64,000 bases of DNA from Halorussus aquaticus (GTDB taxonomy: Archaea; Halobacteriota; Halobacteria; Halobacteriales; Haladaptataceae). Below are positions 39,391 through 46,458 of the stretch, one piece after another. Location: positions 930,001-994,000 of the forward strand of contig NZ_CP100400.1 in the NCBI RefSeq assembly GCF_024218795.1, read 5' to 3'. Below the pieces are notes generated by a model. That model had not been told where the DNA came from. It worked only from the letters and a program-made list of their open reading frames with translations, and made no database searches. Numbering within the stretch: position 1 is the stretch's first letter; every line of letters begins with the position of its first letter. The translations under genes and the position numbers were made by a program.

Positions 39391-40751
39391 GCGACGGAGG
39401 CTGGCAGCCCGCGAGGACTGCCGACGACGTCCGTTCCGGTGAAGTGGATGCGTCCATCGATGCGATCCTCACTGATGACGAAGCGATTGGGAACATCATG
39501 CTCGCCGCTGAGCGCGCGGGCCTCAGCGAGGATTCGCCGTTAGTAGCGTCACTCGGCCGTGAAGAACGGTCGCGTGTCCTCCGTGAAGCCCGGCAGACCG
39601 GGCAGGCGACGTCGATGAACATGGCGACCGGGCTCGCTGAAAGCAGCGAGGAGGCGACAGGGTACGACATGCTCATCAAACGCCTCACACCTGCAGCGCA
39701 GCAGAGCATGGTGAAAGGCCCGAAGGGCAGCGGGAAGACGGTGTTTGTCCTTGACTTAGCGAAGCGTCTCTACGCGGAGTTCGACGGCGAATTGAGCATC
39801 GCTACGAACATCAAAGGGCCGGATGAGCACGAGGCAGTCACGTTCATCGAAACGATGAGTGAGATGCTGGAGTGGGTGCGTGACACTCCCGGTGAGAAGC
39901 TCGTTATCGGGGACGAGTGGAGTACGACGATGAACGCGCACGCTCACCCCGGCGGAGACGTCCGCACGACCGTCAGCAGGTTCGTGAACGCGTTACGGAA
40001 AGGGGAGGGAGGTTCGACGCGCCTCATGATTGTCGGGCACGAGCACGACACGGACATCGCCGCGATCCTCCGCAAACAGTCTGACGTGGTTATTGAGAAG
40101 GCTGGGAAGGCAGATGAAGGCTTAGCGGATCAGGCTGCGGTGTATGATGGGTGGAATGATTACGTCCAGCAAGACTACGCGTTCACGCTCCGCGGGCTGC
40201 AGGACGTCCCTGAGGACTCTGTGTGGGGCGCGGACACCAACTACTTCGCGTACTTCGAGCCCGATCTGGATGACCCGAGGAACCAGATTCAGCGTGGGAA
40301 GCTCATCGAGGACTGGGAGCAGTACCAGGAGACCGATGACCCCGGTAGTTCGGGCGAGGACCCGCGGTGCCAAGCAGAGAAGAAGGGCGGGGGGCAGTGT
40401 CCGCAGGGCGCGGTCTTCCCGCGGGGGGATGACCCGGTCGTTTGCCACGGGCACCGCGACAAACTCGATGAACTCTCCGGCGACGGTGACACGGCGCGTG
40501 AGGGGCGTGACACCGGCAGTGCGGGCGCGGGGAGTGACGGTGGGGGCGAGGCGCGGGACGCCGCCACGGGCGCGAAGGACGCGCTCAGCGCACTCCAAGT
40601 CGCCACGGGTGACCGGGAGGGTGACGACGCCGATCGTTACCTAATCGCTGCAGCACTGCAGCGCGAGCACCCTGAAGACCTGAGTGACGACGACGCTCAG
40701 CGAATGGCTGAGATGCTGATGGAATCAGACGCGGAGGACCCCGAAACATAG
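39387..40751 (+). CDS. P-loop ATPase of the morphogenesis block, with Cys/His C-terminal module
   Basis: 454 residues. Walker A VKGPKGSGKTVFVL (~110) and Walker B EKLVIGDEWST (~170) define a RecA/HerA-FtsK-like NTPase core; VGHEHDTD may be a sensor. Residues ~325-355 have RCQAEKKGGGQCPQGA...CHGH, a Cys/His zinc-binding arrangement, followed by a disordered Asp-rich tail. Pleolipoviruses end their conserved gene cluster with a VP8-type NTPase of this sort. It overlaps the preceding membrane gene by 4 bp. Likely roles are DNA loading into, or budding of, the vesicle. Confidence 0.75.
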   Translation: MSDGGWQPARTADDVRSGEVDASIDAILTDDEAIGNIMLAAERAGLSEDSPLVASLGREERSRVLREARQTGQATSMNMATGLAESSEEATGYDMLIKRLTPAAQQSMVKGPKGSGKTVFVLDLAKRLYAEFDGELSIATNIKGPDEHEAVTFIETMSEMLEWVRDTPGEKLVIGDEWSTTMNAHAHPGGDVRTTVSRFVNALRKGEGGSTRLMIVGHEHDTDIAAILRKQSDVVIEKAGKADEGLADQAAVYDGWNDYVQQDYAFTLRGLQDVPEDSVWGADTNYFAYFEPDLDDPRNQIQRGKLIEDWEQYQETDDPGSSGEDPRCQAEKKGGGQCPQGAVFPRGDDPVVCHGHRDKLDELSGDGDTAREGRDTGSAGAGSDGGGEARDAATGAKDALSALQVATGDREGDDADRYLIAAALQREHPEDLSDDDAQRMAEMLMESDAEDPET

Positions 40752-40829
40752 GCGTCAACCCCGGGGTTCACGTCCGCAAGACGGCATCGAACACGACCGA
40801 ATTGTAAACGAAAACACGACACGACACAA

Positions 40830-41639
40830 ATGGCATCAATTCAAACACACCGCGTTCCCGGTCCAGATGGGAGTGGTCCCTACGCGTACCGGGTCGAATG
40901 GAACGGCGAGGATCATGATTGGACGTACCTCGGGCCTGCAGGCAGTTTAGACCCTGAGGCACCGGCGAACGGTGACCCGCTCACCGACAGTGAGATCGCG
41001 CAACTCCGTGAGGAGAATTTCGGGTTCGCGCGGTACAGAGAGAGCGCAGAGGCGGATCTGTACAAGAAGGAGTTAGCGAACTCGTTCCGTGAGGACATGG
41101 AGGAACGGTTCCCCAATAGGAACGTGTTCGCCCCCTCAGACGACAAGCGCACGACCACGGTTGAGCTCGCTGAGGACGCCCCAGCGACAGTCAAACAGTT
41201 ACTCTCGGAGCGTTCGACCGACATGCAGGCGGAACTCGATTCGAGCGCAGGCCAAGTCCCCCTCAGTGACAGTGAGAGGGATGAGATCGACTTTACGCAG
41301 GACAACATGGACACGTTCACCGCGAGGCGCGCGAAGGCCGCCGTGTTGGATGAAGGGATCCCTGAGAGCAGCTGGATGGACGTGTGGAGTGACGACCTCA
41401 CAACCACGGGAGAAGCGCGTGAAGCTGCGAAACGCAACAGGGAGTCGATTGTGGGTGACAGGACGGATGAGAACGAGGACATGGGTGGCGGGACGTCGAA
41501 CGCGGAGTTCCGCTCACAGCAAGAGGAAAGCGCCCTCAAATACGCGAAGGAGGAGGGTGACGACGACGCGCGTGACTACCTCCTCAACGAGGCAGGATGG
41601 ACAGAGGAACGCATTGAGAACACGCCGGTGCCAGCATAA
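40830..41639 (+). CDS. Hydrophilic protein, unknown
   Basis: 269 residues, soluble, very acidic and charged. The first ~40 residues (IQTHRVPGPDGSGPYAYRVE, WNGEDHDWTYLGPAG) form a short beta domain found also in DNA-binding proteins of mobile elements, as far as I recall; the rest is predicted helical. It has its own promoter-like TTGTAAACG about 29 bp before the ATG. No motif allows a function. Confidence 0.6.
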   Translation: MASIQTHRVPGPDGSGPYAYRVEWNGEDHDWTYLGPAGSLDPEAPANGDPLTDSEIAQLREENFGFARYRESAEADLYKKELANSFREDMEERFPNRNVFAPSDDKRTTTVELAEDAPATVKQLLSERSTDMQAELDSSAGQVPLSDSERDEIDFTQDNMDTFTARRAKAAVLDEGIPESSWMDVWSDDLTTTGEAREAAKRNRESIVGDRTDENEDMGGGTSNAEFRSQQEESALKYAKEEGDDDARDYLLNEAGWTEERIENTPVPA

Positions 41640-41648
41640 CACAGACCC

Positions 41649-41852
41649 ATGACACGGAACACGACCGCGGACGACGGCGATCGTATCGATCAGGAATTAG
41701 CGTGTCTTCGAGGACACCAGGAGACCCGGGCGCGACTTGCGGACCACGGGTGGGACGATGACGACATCGAAACGCTCGAACGCTCAATGACGTTCACCGG
41801 GTTCGCTCGGGCTGTCGCGGATGAAGTTCGGTGGCGACGCGACCACCAGTAA
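41649..41852 (+). CDS. Small acidic protein
   Basis: 67 residues, 9 bp after the preceding gene, so probably co-transcribed. Predicted helical, with ELACLRGHQETRARLADHGW and a C-terminal basic patch (EVRWRRDHQ). No family recognised. Confidence 0.5.
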   Translation: MTRNTTADDGDRIDQELACLRGHQETRARLADHGWDDDDIETLERSMTFTGFARAVADEVRWRRDHQ

Positions 41853-41947
41853 CACCTTCTTTTCTGCAGGGGCGAGGAGCGGCTGATATGGGCGCGAAGG
41901 GTAGGGGTAGGGCACGACAGGAGCGACCCTGTCAACGGTCTGTGCTC

Positions 41948-41984
41948 GCGTGCGCGCGACGCGTGCGCGCGACGCGTGCGCGCA
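41948..41984. repeat. 13-bp GC-only tandem repeat
   Basis: GCGTGCGCGCGAC repeated 2.8 times with no mismatch. Alternating purine-pyrimidine sequence that could adopt Z-DNA in high salt. Lies between a stop codon and the promoter box at 42019. Confidence 0.7.
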
Positions 41985-42018
41985 TAGCCCCGGGTGTACC
42001 CCCTCCCCCCTCCCGACC

Positions 42019-42040
42019 GTGTTACCTCTCCTAAATGGGT
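42019..42040 (+). promoter_or_regulatory. Conserved promoter box (variant CTAAAT)
   Basis: GTGTTACCTCTC followed by CTAAATGGGT. Box end to ATG 42060 is 20 nt; the TATA-like CTAAAT starts 29 nt before the ATG. Confidence 0.75.
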
Positions 42041-42059
42041 GAGGCTGTTAGGGATTCAC

Positions 42060-42227
42060 ATGAGCACAACAGAGAAGTGGACAGGTGCAGCTGGCATCGA
42101 GGCGCACGACGAAGACACGAACGCGAGCGTAGTGTGTCCTCGATGCAGAACACCGGCATGGATCACTCAGAACGAGTGTTGGTGTATAGTGTGCGCGAGC
42201 GCGATCGAACGACCGGGACGCGGGTGA
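42060..42227 (+). CDS. Small zinc-ribbon protein
   Basis: 55 residues. CPRCRTPAWITQNECWCIVC has two CxxC-like pairs spaced as a zinc ribbon; 20 leading residues are acidic. ATG 42060 lies exactly 20 nt behind the conserved box, the same geometry as tatA, which confirms the start. Probably DNA- or protein-binding. Confidence 0.65.
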   Translation: MSTTEKWTGAAGIEAHDEDTNASVVCPRCRTPAWITQNECWCIVCASAIERPGRG

Positions 42228-42268
42228 GATCCCGACGGATGAAGTGGGTATAACACGTAGACTGAATG

Positions 42269-42290
42269 CCGCCCGGAAGCTTCCGGGCGG
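42269..42290. promoter_or_regulatory. Perfect 22-bp palindrome
   Basis: CCGCCCGGAAG joined directly to CTTCCGGGCGG. It follows the zinc-ribbon gene by 42 bp. It could be a factor-independent terminator or a dimer operator. Confidence 0.6.
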
Positions 42291-42409
42291 TCCTGAGAGA
42301 GTGTGTTCCCCCGGTTCGGGCGGACTGTGGTGGGTCCGCCCACGCCGCGGTCCATACACCCGGACGGACAGACGCACACAAGTCCGTACGTAAGTACGTA
42401 CACAAGCAC

Positions 42410-42425
42410 GTACACCGCGGTGTAC
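42410..42425. promoter_or_regulatory. 16-bp palindrome in a TACGTAC-rich stretch upstream of tatA
   Basis: GTACACCGCGGTGTAC. The preceding 30 bp contain TACGTAAGTACGTACA, so this 312-bp gap (42228-42539) is dense in self-complementary sequence. No gene is seen here; an operator region for the tatA transcript is plausible. Confidence 0.5.
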
Positions 42426-42498
42426 ACGACTACGCACACAGACACTCGATGACGTACGCGTCTACGTACGCCGGTTTTTCATTTGGTATCCACGGTCA

Positions 42499-42520
42499 GT
42501 GTTACCTCTCTTATCCGTGT
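42499..42520 (+). promoter_or_regulatory. Conserved promoter box of tatA
   Basis: GTGTTACCTCTC then TTATCCGTGT, ending 20 nt before ATG 42540. TTATCC starts 29 nt before the ATG, right for a leaderless transcript. Confidence 0.8.
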
Positions 42521-42539
42521 AATCCCCCTACCTGAGAGT

Positions 42540-42725
42540 ATGCAACCAGGGTTCATCGGTGTTCCAGGCGGTCCGGAGATGATTGTAGTGTTACTCCTCG
42601 CAGTGTTACTGTTCGGTGCGAACAAAATCCCACAGCTCGCTCGCAGTGTCGGTGAATCGATGGGGGAGTTCCGACGGGGGCGCGAGGAGATCGAGGACGA
42701 ACTGCAGGGCAATGGCGACGACTGA
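42540..42725 (+). CDS. tatA: TatA-family twin-arginine translocase subunit
   Basis: 61 residues. After a short N-terminus, one membrane helix (EMIVVLLLAVLLFGA), the hinge FGANKIPQLARSVG and an amphipathic helix (ESMGEFRRGREEIEDEL) are the full TatA signature. TatA multimers form the passage for folded proteins with twin-arginine signals, together with TatC. It lies inside the integrated element, 1.8-8.7 kb from two element genes whose products have Tat signals. It has its own promoter box, and its end overlaps the next gene by 14 bp. No element-encoded TatC was found, so it must work with host TatC. Confidence 0.9.
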   Translation: MQPGFIGVPGGPEMIVVLLLAVLLFGANKIPQLARSVGESMGEFRRGREEIEDELQGNGDD

Positions 42726-42888
42726 AGCGCTCATAACACTGTATCTGCAGACCGCGGGCGGGGGAGCGACGACGGACGATATCGTTGATGACCTCCCAAT
42801 CGGCAAGCTCACGTTACACTCGATTCTTCCCCGCATGACCGACGCTGGAACGGTGGAACGGCAGGGGGACTACGTGAGCCTGCAGTGA
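42712..42888 (+). CDS. Small winged-helix protein
   Basis: 58 residues overlapping the end of tatA by 14 bp in another frame. ALITLYLQTAGGGATTDDIV, DLPIGKLTLHSILPRM, AGTVERQGDYVSL gives three helices and a wing, a minimal DNA-binding domain. Translational coupling with tatA suggests joint expression; a repressor of the small-gene set is one possibility. Confidence 0.6.
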   Translation: MATTEALITLYLQTAGGGATTDDIVDDLPIGKLTLHSILPRMTDAGTVERQGDYVSLQ

Positions 42889-42974
42889 GGCGCGTAACAC
42901 GCATCATGACCGCGGTCCGGGTTCGTGTTACGCAACCCGTGAGGAGTTCCGGACACCCCCCGTCTCCCCTACCG

Positions 42975-42996
42975 GTGTTACCTCTCCTAAATGGGT
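42975..42996 (+). promoter_or_regulatory. Conserved promoter box (variant CTAAAT)
   Basis: Same 22 bp as at 42019-42040. Ends 20 nt before ATG 43016. Confidence 0.8.
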
Positions 42997-43015
42997 GTAA
43001 CCCCGAGTATCGAGT

Positions 43016-43216
43016 ATGCAAGACCCATCAGAATACCCCGTGGAGGAAGTATTACTCGGTACAATGTCAGGCAACGAGTGGGCAGTGGGGTTCATCGTAT
43101 GGTTTGTAGGATTCACGGTATCGATCCTGGCATGGTACTATCTATTGGTGCGACCGCAGATTGACGAGGTCTTTGAGGACCGGAGAGAACTGGCCGAGTT
43201 GAACAAGGAAAACTAA
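43016..43216 (+). CDS. Single-helix membrane protein
   Basis: 66 residues. A central membrane helix (WAVGFIVWFVGFTVSILAWYYLLV) by position ~22-45, then a short charged tail (EVFEDRRELAELNKEN) that could be cytoplasmic. No family recognised; Bsu Tat or spanin-like roles cannot be argued from sequence. The start is fixed by the promoter box 20 nt upstream. Confidence 0.6.
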   Translation: MQDPSEYPVEEVLLGTMSGNEWAVGFIVWFVGFTVSILAWYYLLVRPQIDEVFEDRRELAELNKEN

Positions 43217-43237
43217 TCTTTTCCGTGGCGTTGAGGG

Positions 43238-43259
43238 ATGTACCCTCTCTTATCCTCCT
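43238..43259 (+). promoter_or_regulatory. Promoter box upstream of the tRNA-like elements
   Basis: TACCCTCTCTTATCCTCC, a divergent copy of the conserved box. The expected transcript start, 29 nt after TTATCC, is 43279, which is not a start codon but lies 22 nt before the first tRNA-like structure. The leader would carry an ACCGGG/CCCGGT hairpin. Confidence 0.6.
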
Positions 43260-43300
43260 TTCGTCCCTACGATTAATCGCACCGGGTCGCGCCCGGTCAC

Positions 43301-43391
43301 TGCGGTGTAGGCAAAGTGGAAGCCCGCCAACGACCACACCCGGTGACGGGTCCCTGCGAGGAGAAGAGGGTTCGAATCCCTCCACCGCACT
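43301..43391 (+). tRNA. tRNA-like structure 1 (no clear anticodon arm)
   Basis: TGCGGTG (43301-43307) pairs over 7 bp with CACCGCA; T-arm GAGGG-TTCGAAT-CCCTC; D-arm-like GGC...GCC; variable-arm-like TCCCT-GCG-AGGA. Between D- and variable-arm regions there is an ACCCG-GTGA-CGGGT hairpin instead of a 7-nt anticodon loop. It could be an intron-containing class II tRNA, a decayed tRNA or a tRNA mimic. Placed under the promoter box at 43238. Confidence 0.4.
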
Positions 43392-43393
43392 CA

Positions 43394-43511
43394 GGGCACG
43401 TACGCTCTAGCCCGGCTAAAGACACCCGACGACGCACGGAGGATCAACGTGCCGAGGACACCTTCGGGAGCCCAACCCGGGGGTGCGCGGGTTCGAATCC
43501 CGTCGTGCCCA
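43394..43511 (+). tRNA. tRNA-like structure 2 (118 nt)
   Basis: GGGCACG (43394-43400) pairs with CGTGCCC (43504-43510), discriminator A; T-arm GCGGG-TTCGAAT-CCCGT; a possible anticodon stem CCCGA/TCGGG encloses 34 nt that itself folds (GCACG/CGTGC), as an intron might. It starts 2 nt after structure 1, so both are probably one precursor. No standard U33-anticodon can be placed. Confidence 0.4.
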
Positions 43512-43551
43512 TCGATCCTGTCAACGACCGTGGTCAGGATGCGTGTTCTCC

Positions 43552-43573
43552 GTGTTACCTCTCTTATCCCTCT
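43552..43573 (+). promoter_or_regulatory. Conserved promoter box
   Basis: GTGTTACCTCTC then TTATCCCTCT, ending 20 nt before ATG 43593. Confidence 0.8.
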
Positions 43574-43592
43574 CTCCTTCCTACGATCAGAT

Positions 43593-43775
43593 ATGACCCA
43601 GGACTGCCGGCACCGCGGGGCAGAGGTAGTGTACACCGAGTTGAAAGGCCGTGAGAAGCAGGTAGTCGCTCACTGTGAGGACTGCAATCAACTGTTGACC
43701 GCGCACATCGACTTCGAGGGAGAATGGGCGACCATCGAGACGGAACCCGACCCGACGAAAGACGATTCGTGTTAG
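43593..43775 (+). CDS. Small Cys/His protein
   Basis: 60 residues. C-R-H...H-C-E-D-C (QDCRHRG, then VVAHCEDCNQLL) would bind one zinc ion; otherwise acidic. Start fixed by the promoter box. Function unknown. Confidence 0.6.
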   Translation: MTQDCRHRGAEVVYTELKGREKQVVAHCEDCNQLLTAHIDFEGEWATIETEPDPTKDDSC

Positions 43776-43815
43776 CGCTCGGAGTCAGGCGCTAACAAGC
43801 AACCACCCTGTACCC

Positions 43816-43848
43816 GTAACACTATACTTAGTGCAACACGTAACACTA
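43816..43848 (+). promoter_or_regulatory. Operator-like repeat before the AbrB/recombinase pair
   Basis: GTAACACTA occurs at 43816-43824 and 43840-43848, 24 bp apart, around an ACTTAGTG stretch and directly before ATG 43857. GTAACAC is the complement of the GTGTTAC in the promoter boxes. Fits autoregulation by the AbrB-type product. Confidence 0.55.
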
Positions 43849-43856
43849 ACTGAGAA

Positions 43857-44054
43857 ATGCCCAAAACAACCGTCCAAGTCACTGAATCCACCGTCGAAAC
43901 CAGCGACGGGGATACCCGCGAAACCAAACAGTACCGAGTCACCATCCCGAAACAAATGGCCGAGTTCTTCTCCCTCGAACAAGGGGACGAACTCGAATGG
44001 TCATCGGGATCCGCATCGAACAAGATGGAAGTCACCGTCCACAAGAATGACTGA
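43857..44054 (+). CDS. AbrB/SpoVT-type regulator
   Basis: 65 residues. TKQYRVTIPKQMAEFFSLEQ and GDELEW are the swapped-hairpin AbrB motif. The last 8 nt overlap the serine recombinase start, so the two are one unit. Probably controls the recombinase or its own operator repeats just upstream. Confidence 0.75.
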   Translation: MPKTTVQVTESTVETSDGDTRETKQYRVTIPKQMAEFFSLEQGDELEWSSGSASNKMEVTVHKND

Positions 44055-44757
44055 TACCGCCCGCATCTACGTTCGACTCTCAGACCACAGCAACCGCAGC
44101 ATCCAAGGGCAAATCGAAGACTGCCGCGAATACGCCGACCGTCAAGGATTCGAAGTGGAACACATCCACAACGAAGGGCAGGGGCAGTCCGGATGGGACG
44201 ATACGCGAGACGAGTACGGTCAAATGCTCGAAGCTGCTGAAGGTGGAGAGTTCGATGCGCTCATCGTTCGTGACGGGTCCCGGTTCGGACGAGATAAGCG
44301 CGAGCGGATCCGCCGTTTCTTCGACCTCGATGACTGGGGTGTGCAGCTCCACACCGTCAGTCGCGGGTACGTTGACCCGGAGGACCCGAGCGACTTCTTG
44401 ATGGAAGTGTTCAAAGCGATGAGCGATGACCATGGGAAGCGCGGTGAGGTTGAACGGCTGGAAGCAGAGATGGAGAAGCGACGTGAAAACGGGTGGTTCA
44501 TCGGTGAACCGCCGACCGCACTGGAGTACACTCCGAACAAGCAGTACCTGCAGGCGAACGAAGACGAGATCGACACGGTGCTGCGCGTGTATGAGTTGCG
44601 AGACGACGGTGCAACGTACCGTGACATCGAAAAGGAAGTTCCGTGGAGCTTACCGACAATCGGAAAGCTAATTGACCGGCGCGAGCGGTACGAAGCTGTT
44701 GCGGACGGCGCACGACTCGGGTTCGAGTTGACGATCGTCGAACCCGAGACCGCGTAA
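44047..44757 (+). CDS. Serine recombinase (resolvase family)
   Basis: 236 residues. IYVRLSDHSN gives catalytic Ser12; RDGSRFGRDKRERIRRFFDL holds the conserved Arg residues, and the long E helix follows (DDHGKRGEVERLEAEMEKR). The C-terminal HTH spans ~175-225 (YRDIEKEVPWSLPTIGKLI). Unlike the protein at 25033-25839 its catalytic serine motif is intact. It may resolve multimers, invert DNA, or act on a repeat within the element; I found no clear inverted cross-over pair. Confidence 0.85.
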   Translation: MTDTARIYVRLSDHSNRSIQGQIEDCREYADRQGFEVEHIHNEGQGQSGWDDTRDEYGQMLEAAEGGEFDALIVRDGSRFGRDKRERIRRFFDLDDWGVQLHTVSRGYVDPEDPSDFLMEVFKAMSDDHGKRGEVERLEAEMEKRRENGWFIGEPPTALEYTPNKQYLQANEDEIDTVLRVYELRDDGATYRDIEKEVPWSLPTIGKLIDRRERYEAVADGARLGFELTIVEPETA

Positions 44758-44890
44758 CTTGTCAACGGTGTTCTCCTAACCACGAGTAGGTTCGCGGCAC
44801 GGTGTGTAAGTAAACCGTTCTAAGCCGTGTCAAACCGGTGTATCCTGTATTAATCTACGTATATCAACTGTGCGTCGGACAGATATGTAG

Positions 44891-45631
44891 ATGCAAACAC
44901 CGGAATTCAAGGAACGCTTCTTCAACGAGGATGCGGAACTCCCCTACGGCGTAACCCCCGGCGAAGTTCGAGCCGCTATCAAAGGCTTCTACGACTTCTA
45001 TGATGACCTGAACAGGTTCCTGATGCGAGAGGACCACGGTCGCATTGAAACCGTTCTCCGCGCCAACAACGCCCTCTCAGACTTCATCGGAAACGCCGCC
45101 ACTGAGGAGCTGGCGAACGCCAGCGACGCCCTCATCGTCAATCAGAAACCGGACGGGTTCCCCGACCTCCTCCCCACGAATCACGACGCGTACGCCGAAC
45201 AAGACTTCGAGGTACACCACGGCGAACACGGCATTGAGACGAAATGCTCGAAATCGAACGGTGGGTGGCAAGCGCATAACAACGAGGAAGCCTGGTTCGT
45301 GGTTTTCCGGTACGAACGCGGTGACCCTGAAGACGACATCGAGGACATGGCCCCGATCCGGTTCGTTCAGGTTCTCGCTGCGAACCTCACCGAAGATGAC
45401 TGGAGTCATAGCGGCCGGTCGGGTGACTCTCGCCGGACAATCACCTCTTCGATCATCAAGAGCGGGATGGACAAGCTCCGGTCGAACCCGATCTACGAAG
45501 ACCCCGAGTACATCACCGGACGCGCCTCACCGCGAGAGCGGTACCGGGAGAACCACGCTGAATTCGACCCGGTATTCGCCGATGAGCACCCGGAGTACGT
45601 GACCGAGCAGACCGAGCTGGGGGACGATTGA
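44891..45631 (+). CDS. Restriction endonuclease-like subunit 1
   Basis: 246 residues. DGFPDLLP (Pro91-Asp92) and GIETKCSK (Glu116-x-Lys118) make a PD-(D/E)xK nuclease site in a type II-like frame. It is a paralogue of the next gene: ELPYGVTPGEVRAAI aligns with TLPYSLTATEVADAI, and LRANNALSDFIG with FRANNAIGGFVS. TGA and the next ATG overlap (TGATG). With the converging methyltransferase it forms an R-M system. Confidence 0.75.
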   Translation: MQTPEFKERFFNEDAELPYGVTPGEVRAAIKGFYDFYDDLNRFLMREDHGRIETVLRANNALSDFIGNAATEELANASDALIVNQKPDGFPDLLPTNHDAYAEQDFEVHHGEHGIETKCSKSNGGWQAHNNEEAWFVVFRYERGDPEDDIEDMAPIRFVQVLAANLTEDDWSHSGRSGDSRRTITSSIIKSGMDKLRSNPIYEDPEYITGRASPRERYRENHAEFDPVFADEHPEYVTEQTELGDD

Positions 45632-46458
45632 TGGAACGGCCGTGCGTGGACCCCGAATTTGTTAACGAAGACAAAGCCACGCTCCCGTACAGCCTAACAG
45701 CTACGGAAGTCGCGGACGCAATCCAGTCGGTCTACGATTACTGGTACGAAGTCAACGAGTGGCACATCGAAAACGGGTACGGACGGTTCCACGAACAGTT
45801 CCGGGCGAACAACGCGATCGGCGGATTCGTTAGCGACCGCATCACGCGCGCCTTGGTGGACCCGAACGACGGGCTTGAGCTCAACCCGGCAGACGACGGA
45901 TATCCGGACATCCATTACACGAGAGGGGACCGGACATGGCCGGACGATTTCCCGGAGAAAGCGAAGGACGAAGCTGTGCCTGGAGTCGAAGTGAAAGCCT
46001 CCCGTGACGGCACGATCACCGCCCATCACAACGTCGAAGGGTGGGTTCTGGGGATCCATTACAACATCAACGCCCGTGGCCGAACGCCAGACGACGTCGT
46101 CCCAATCTCGATTCTCAGTGTCCGTATCGCTTCGATGAACGAGGATGACTGGGAAGAGCAACCGAGCGGGGAGGATTCGAACCGAACGAACACAACGACA
46201 CTCCCGACCGAAGCCCTGCATGAGATGCGGAAGAACCCTGTCTATCAGACGCGAGACGGGATCCCGCAGTCACGTGACGGTGACTGGAATACACTGTACA
46301 AGCGGATCCACGGGCTGTTTGATTCCGAGTACCGGAAGGAGAACCCGACACTCTTCCCTAACCAGGACGGGTCGAACGTGTGCGACGGGTGTGGACGGTT
46401 CTTCAAAAACGACCGGGGCGTGTCATCGCACCAGACACGCGCCGGATGCAGTGATTAG
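45631..46458 (+). CDS. Restriction endonuclease-like subunit 2 with zinc finger
   Basis: 275 residues from ATG 45631 (TTG 45628 is also possible). Same fold as subunit 1, with Pro92-Asp93 (DGYPDIHY) and Glu120-x-Lys122 (GVEVKAS) intact. It gains a C-terminal zinc finger, CDGCGRFFKNDRGVSSHQTR, with a final Cys. Two catalytically intact, unequal paralogues suggest a heterodimer with each subunit cutting one strand, as known for BbvCI-type enzymes. The 3' end overlaps that of the methyltransferase by 4 bp. Confidence 0.75.
   Translation: MERPCVDPEFVNEDKATLPYSLTATEVADAIQSVYDYWYEVNEWHIENGYGRFHEQFRANNAIGGFVSDRITRALVDPNDGLELNPADDGYPDIHYTRGDRTWPDDFPEKAKDEAVPGVEVKASRDGTITAHHNVEGWVLGIHYNINARGRTPDDVVPISILSVRIASMNEDDWEEQPSGEDSNRTNTTTLPTEALHEMRKNPVYQTRDGIPQSRDGDWNTLYKRIHGLFDSEYRKENPTLFPNQDGSNVCDGCGRFFKNDRGVSSHQTRAGCSD

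Noticed and set aside
42166..42445. Minus-strand frames of 80-129 residues before tatA
   Set aside because: Composition reflects TACGTA and palindromic repeats; they overlap a better-supported gene and promoter.
43301..43511. Two ordinary functional tRNA genes
   Set aside because: Acceptor stems and T-arms are good, but no 5-bp anticodon stem with a 7-nt U33 loop can be placed in either, so I call them only tRNA-like.
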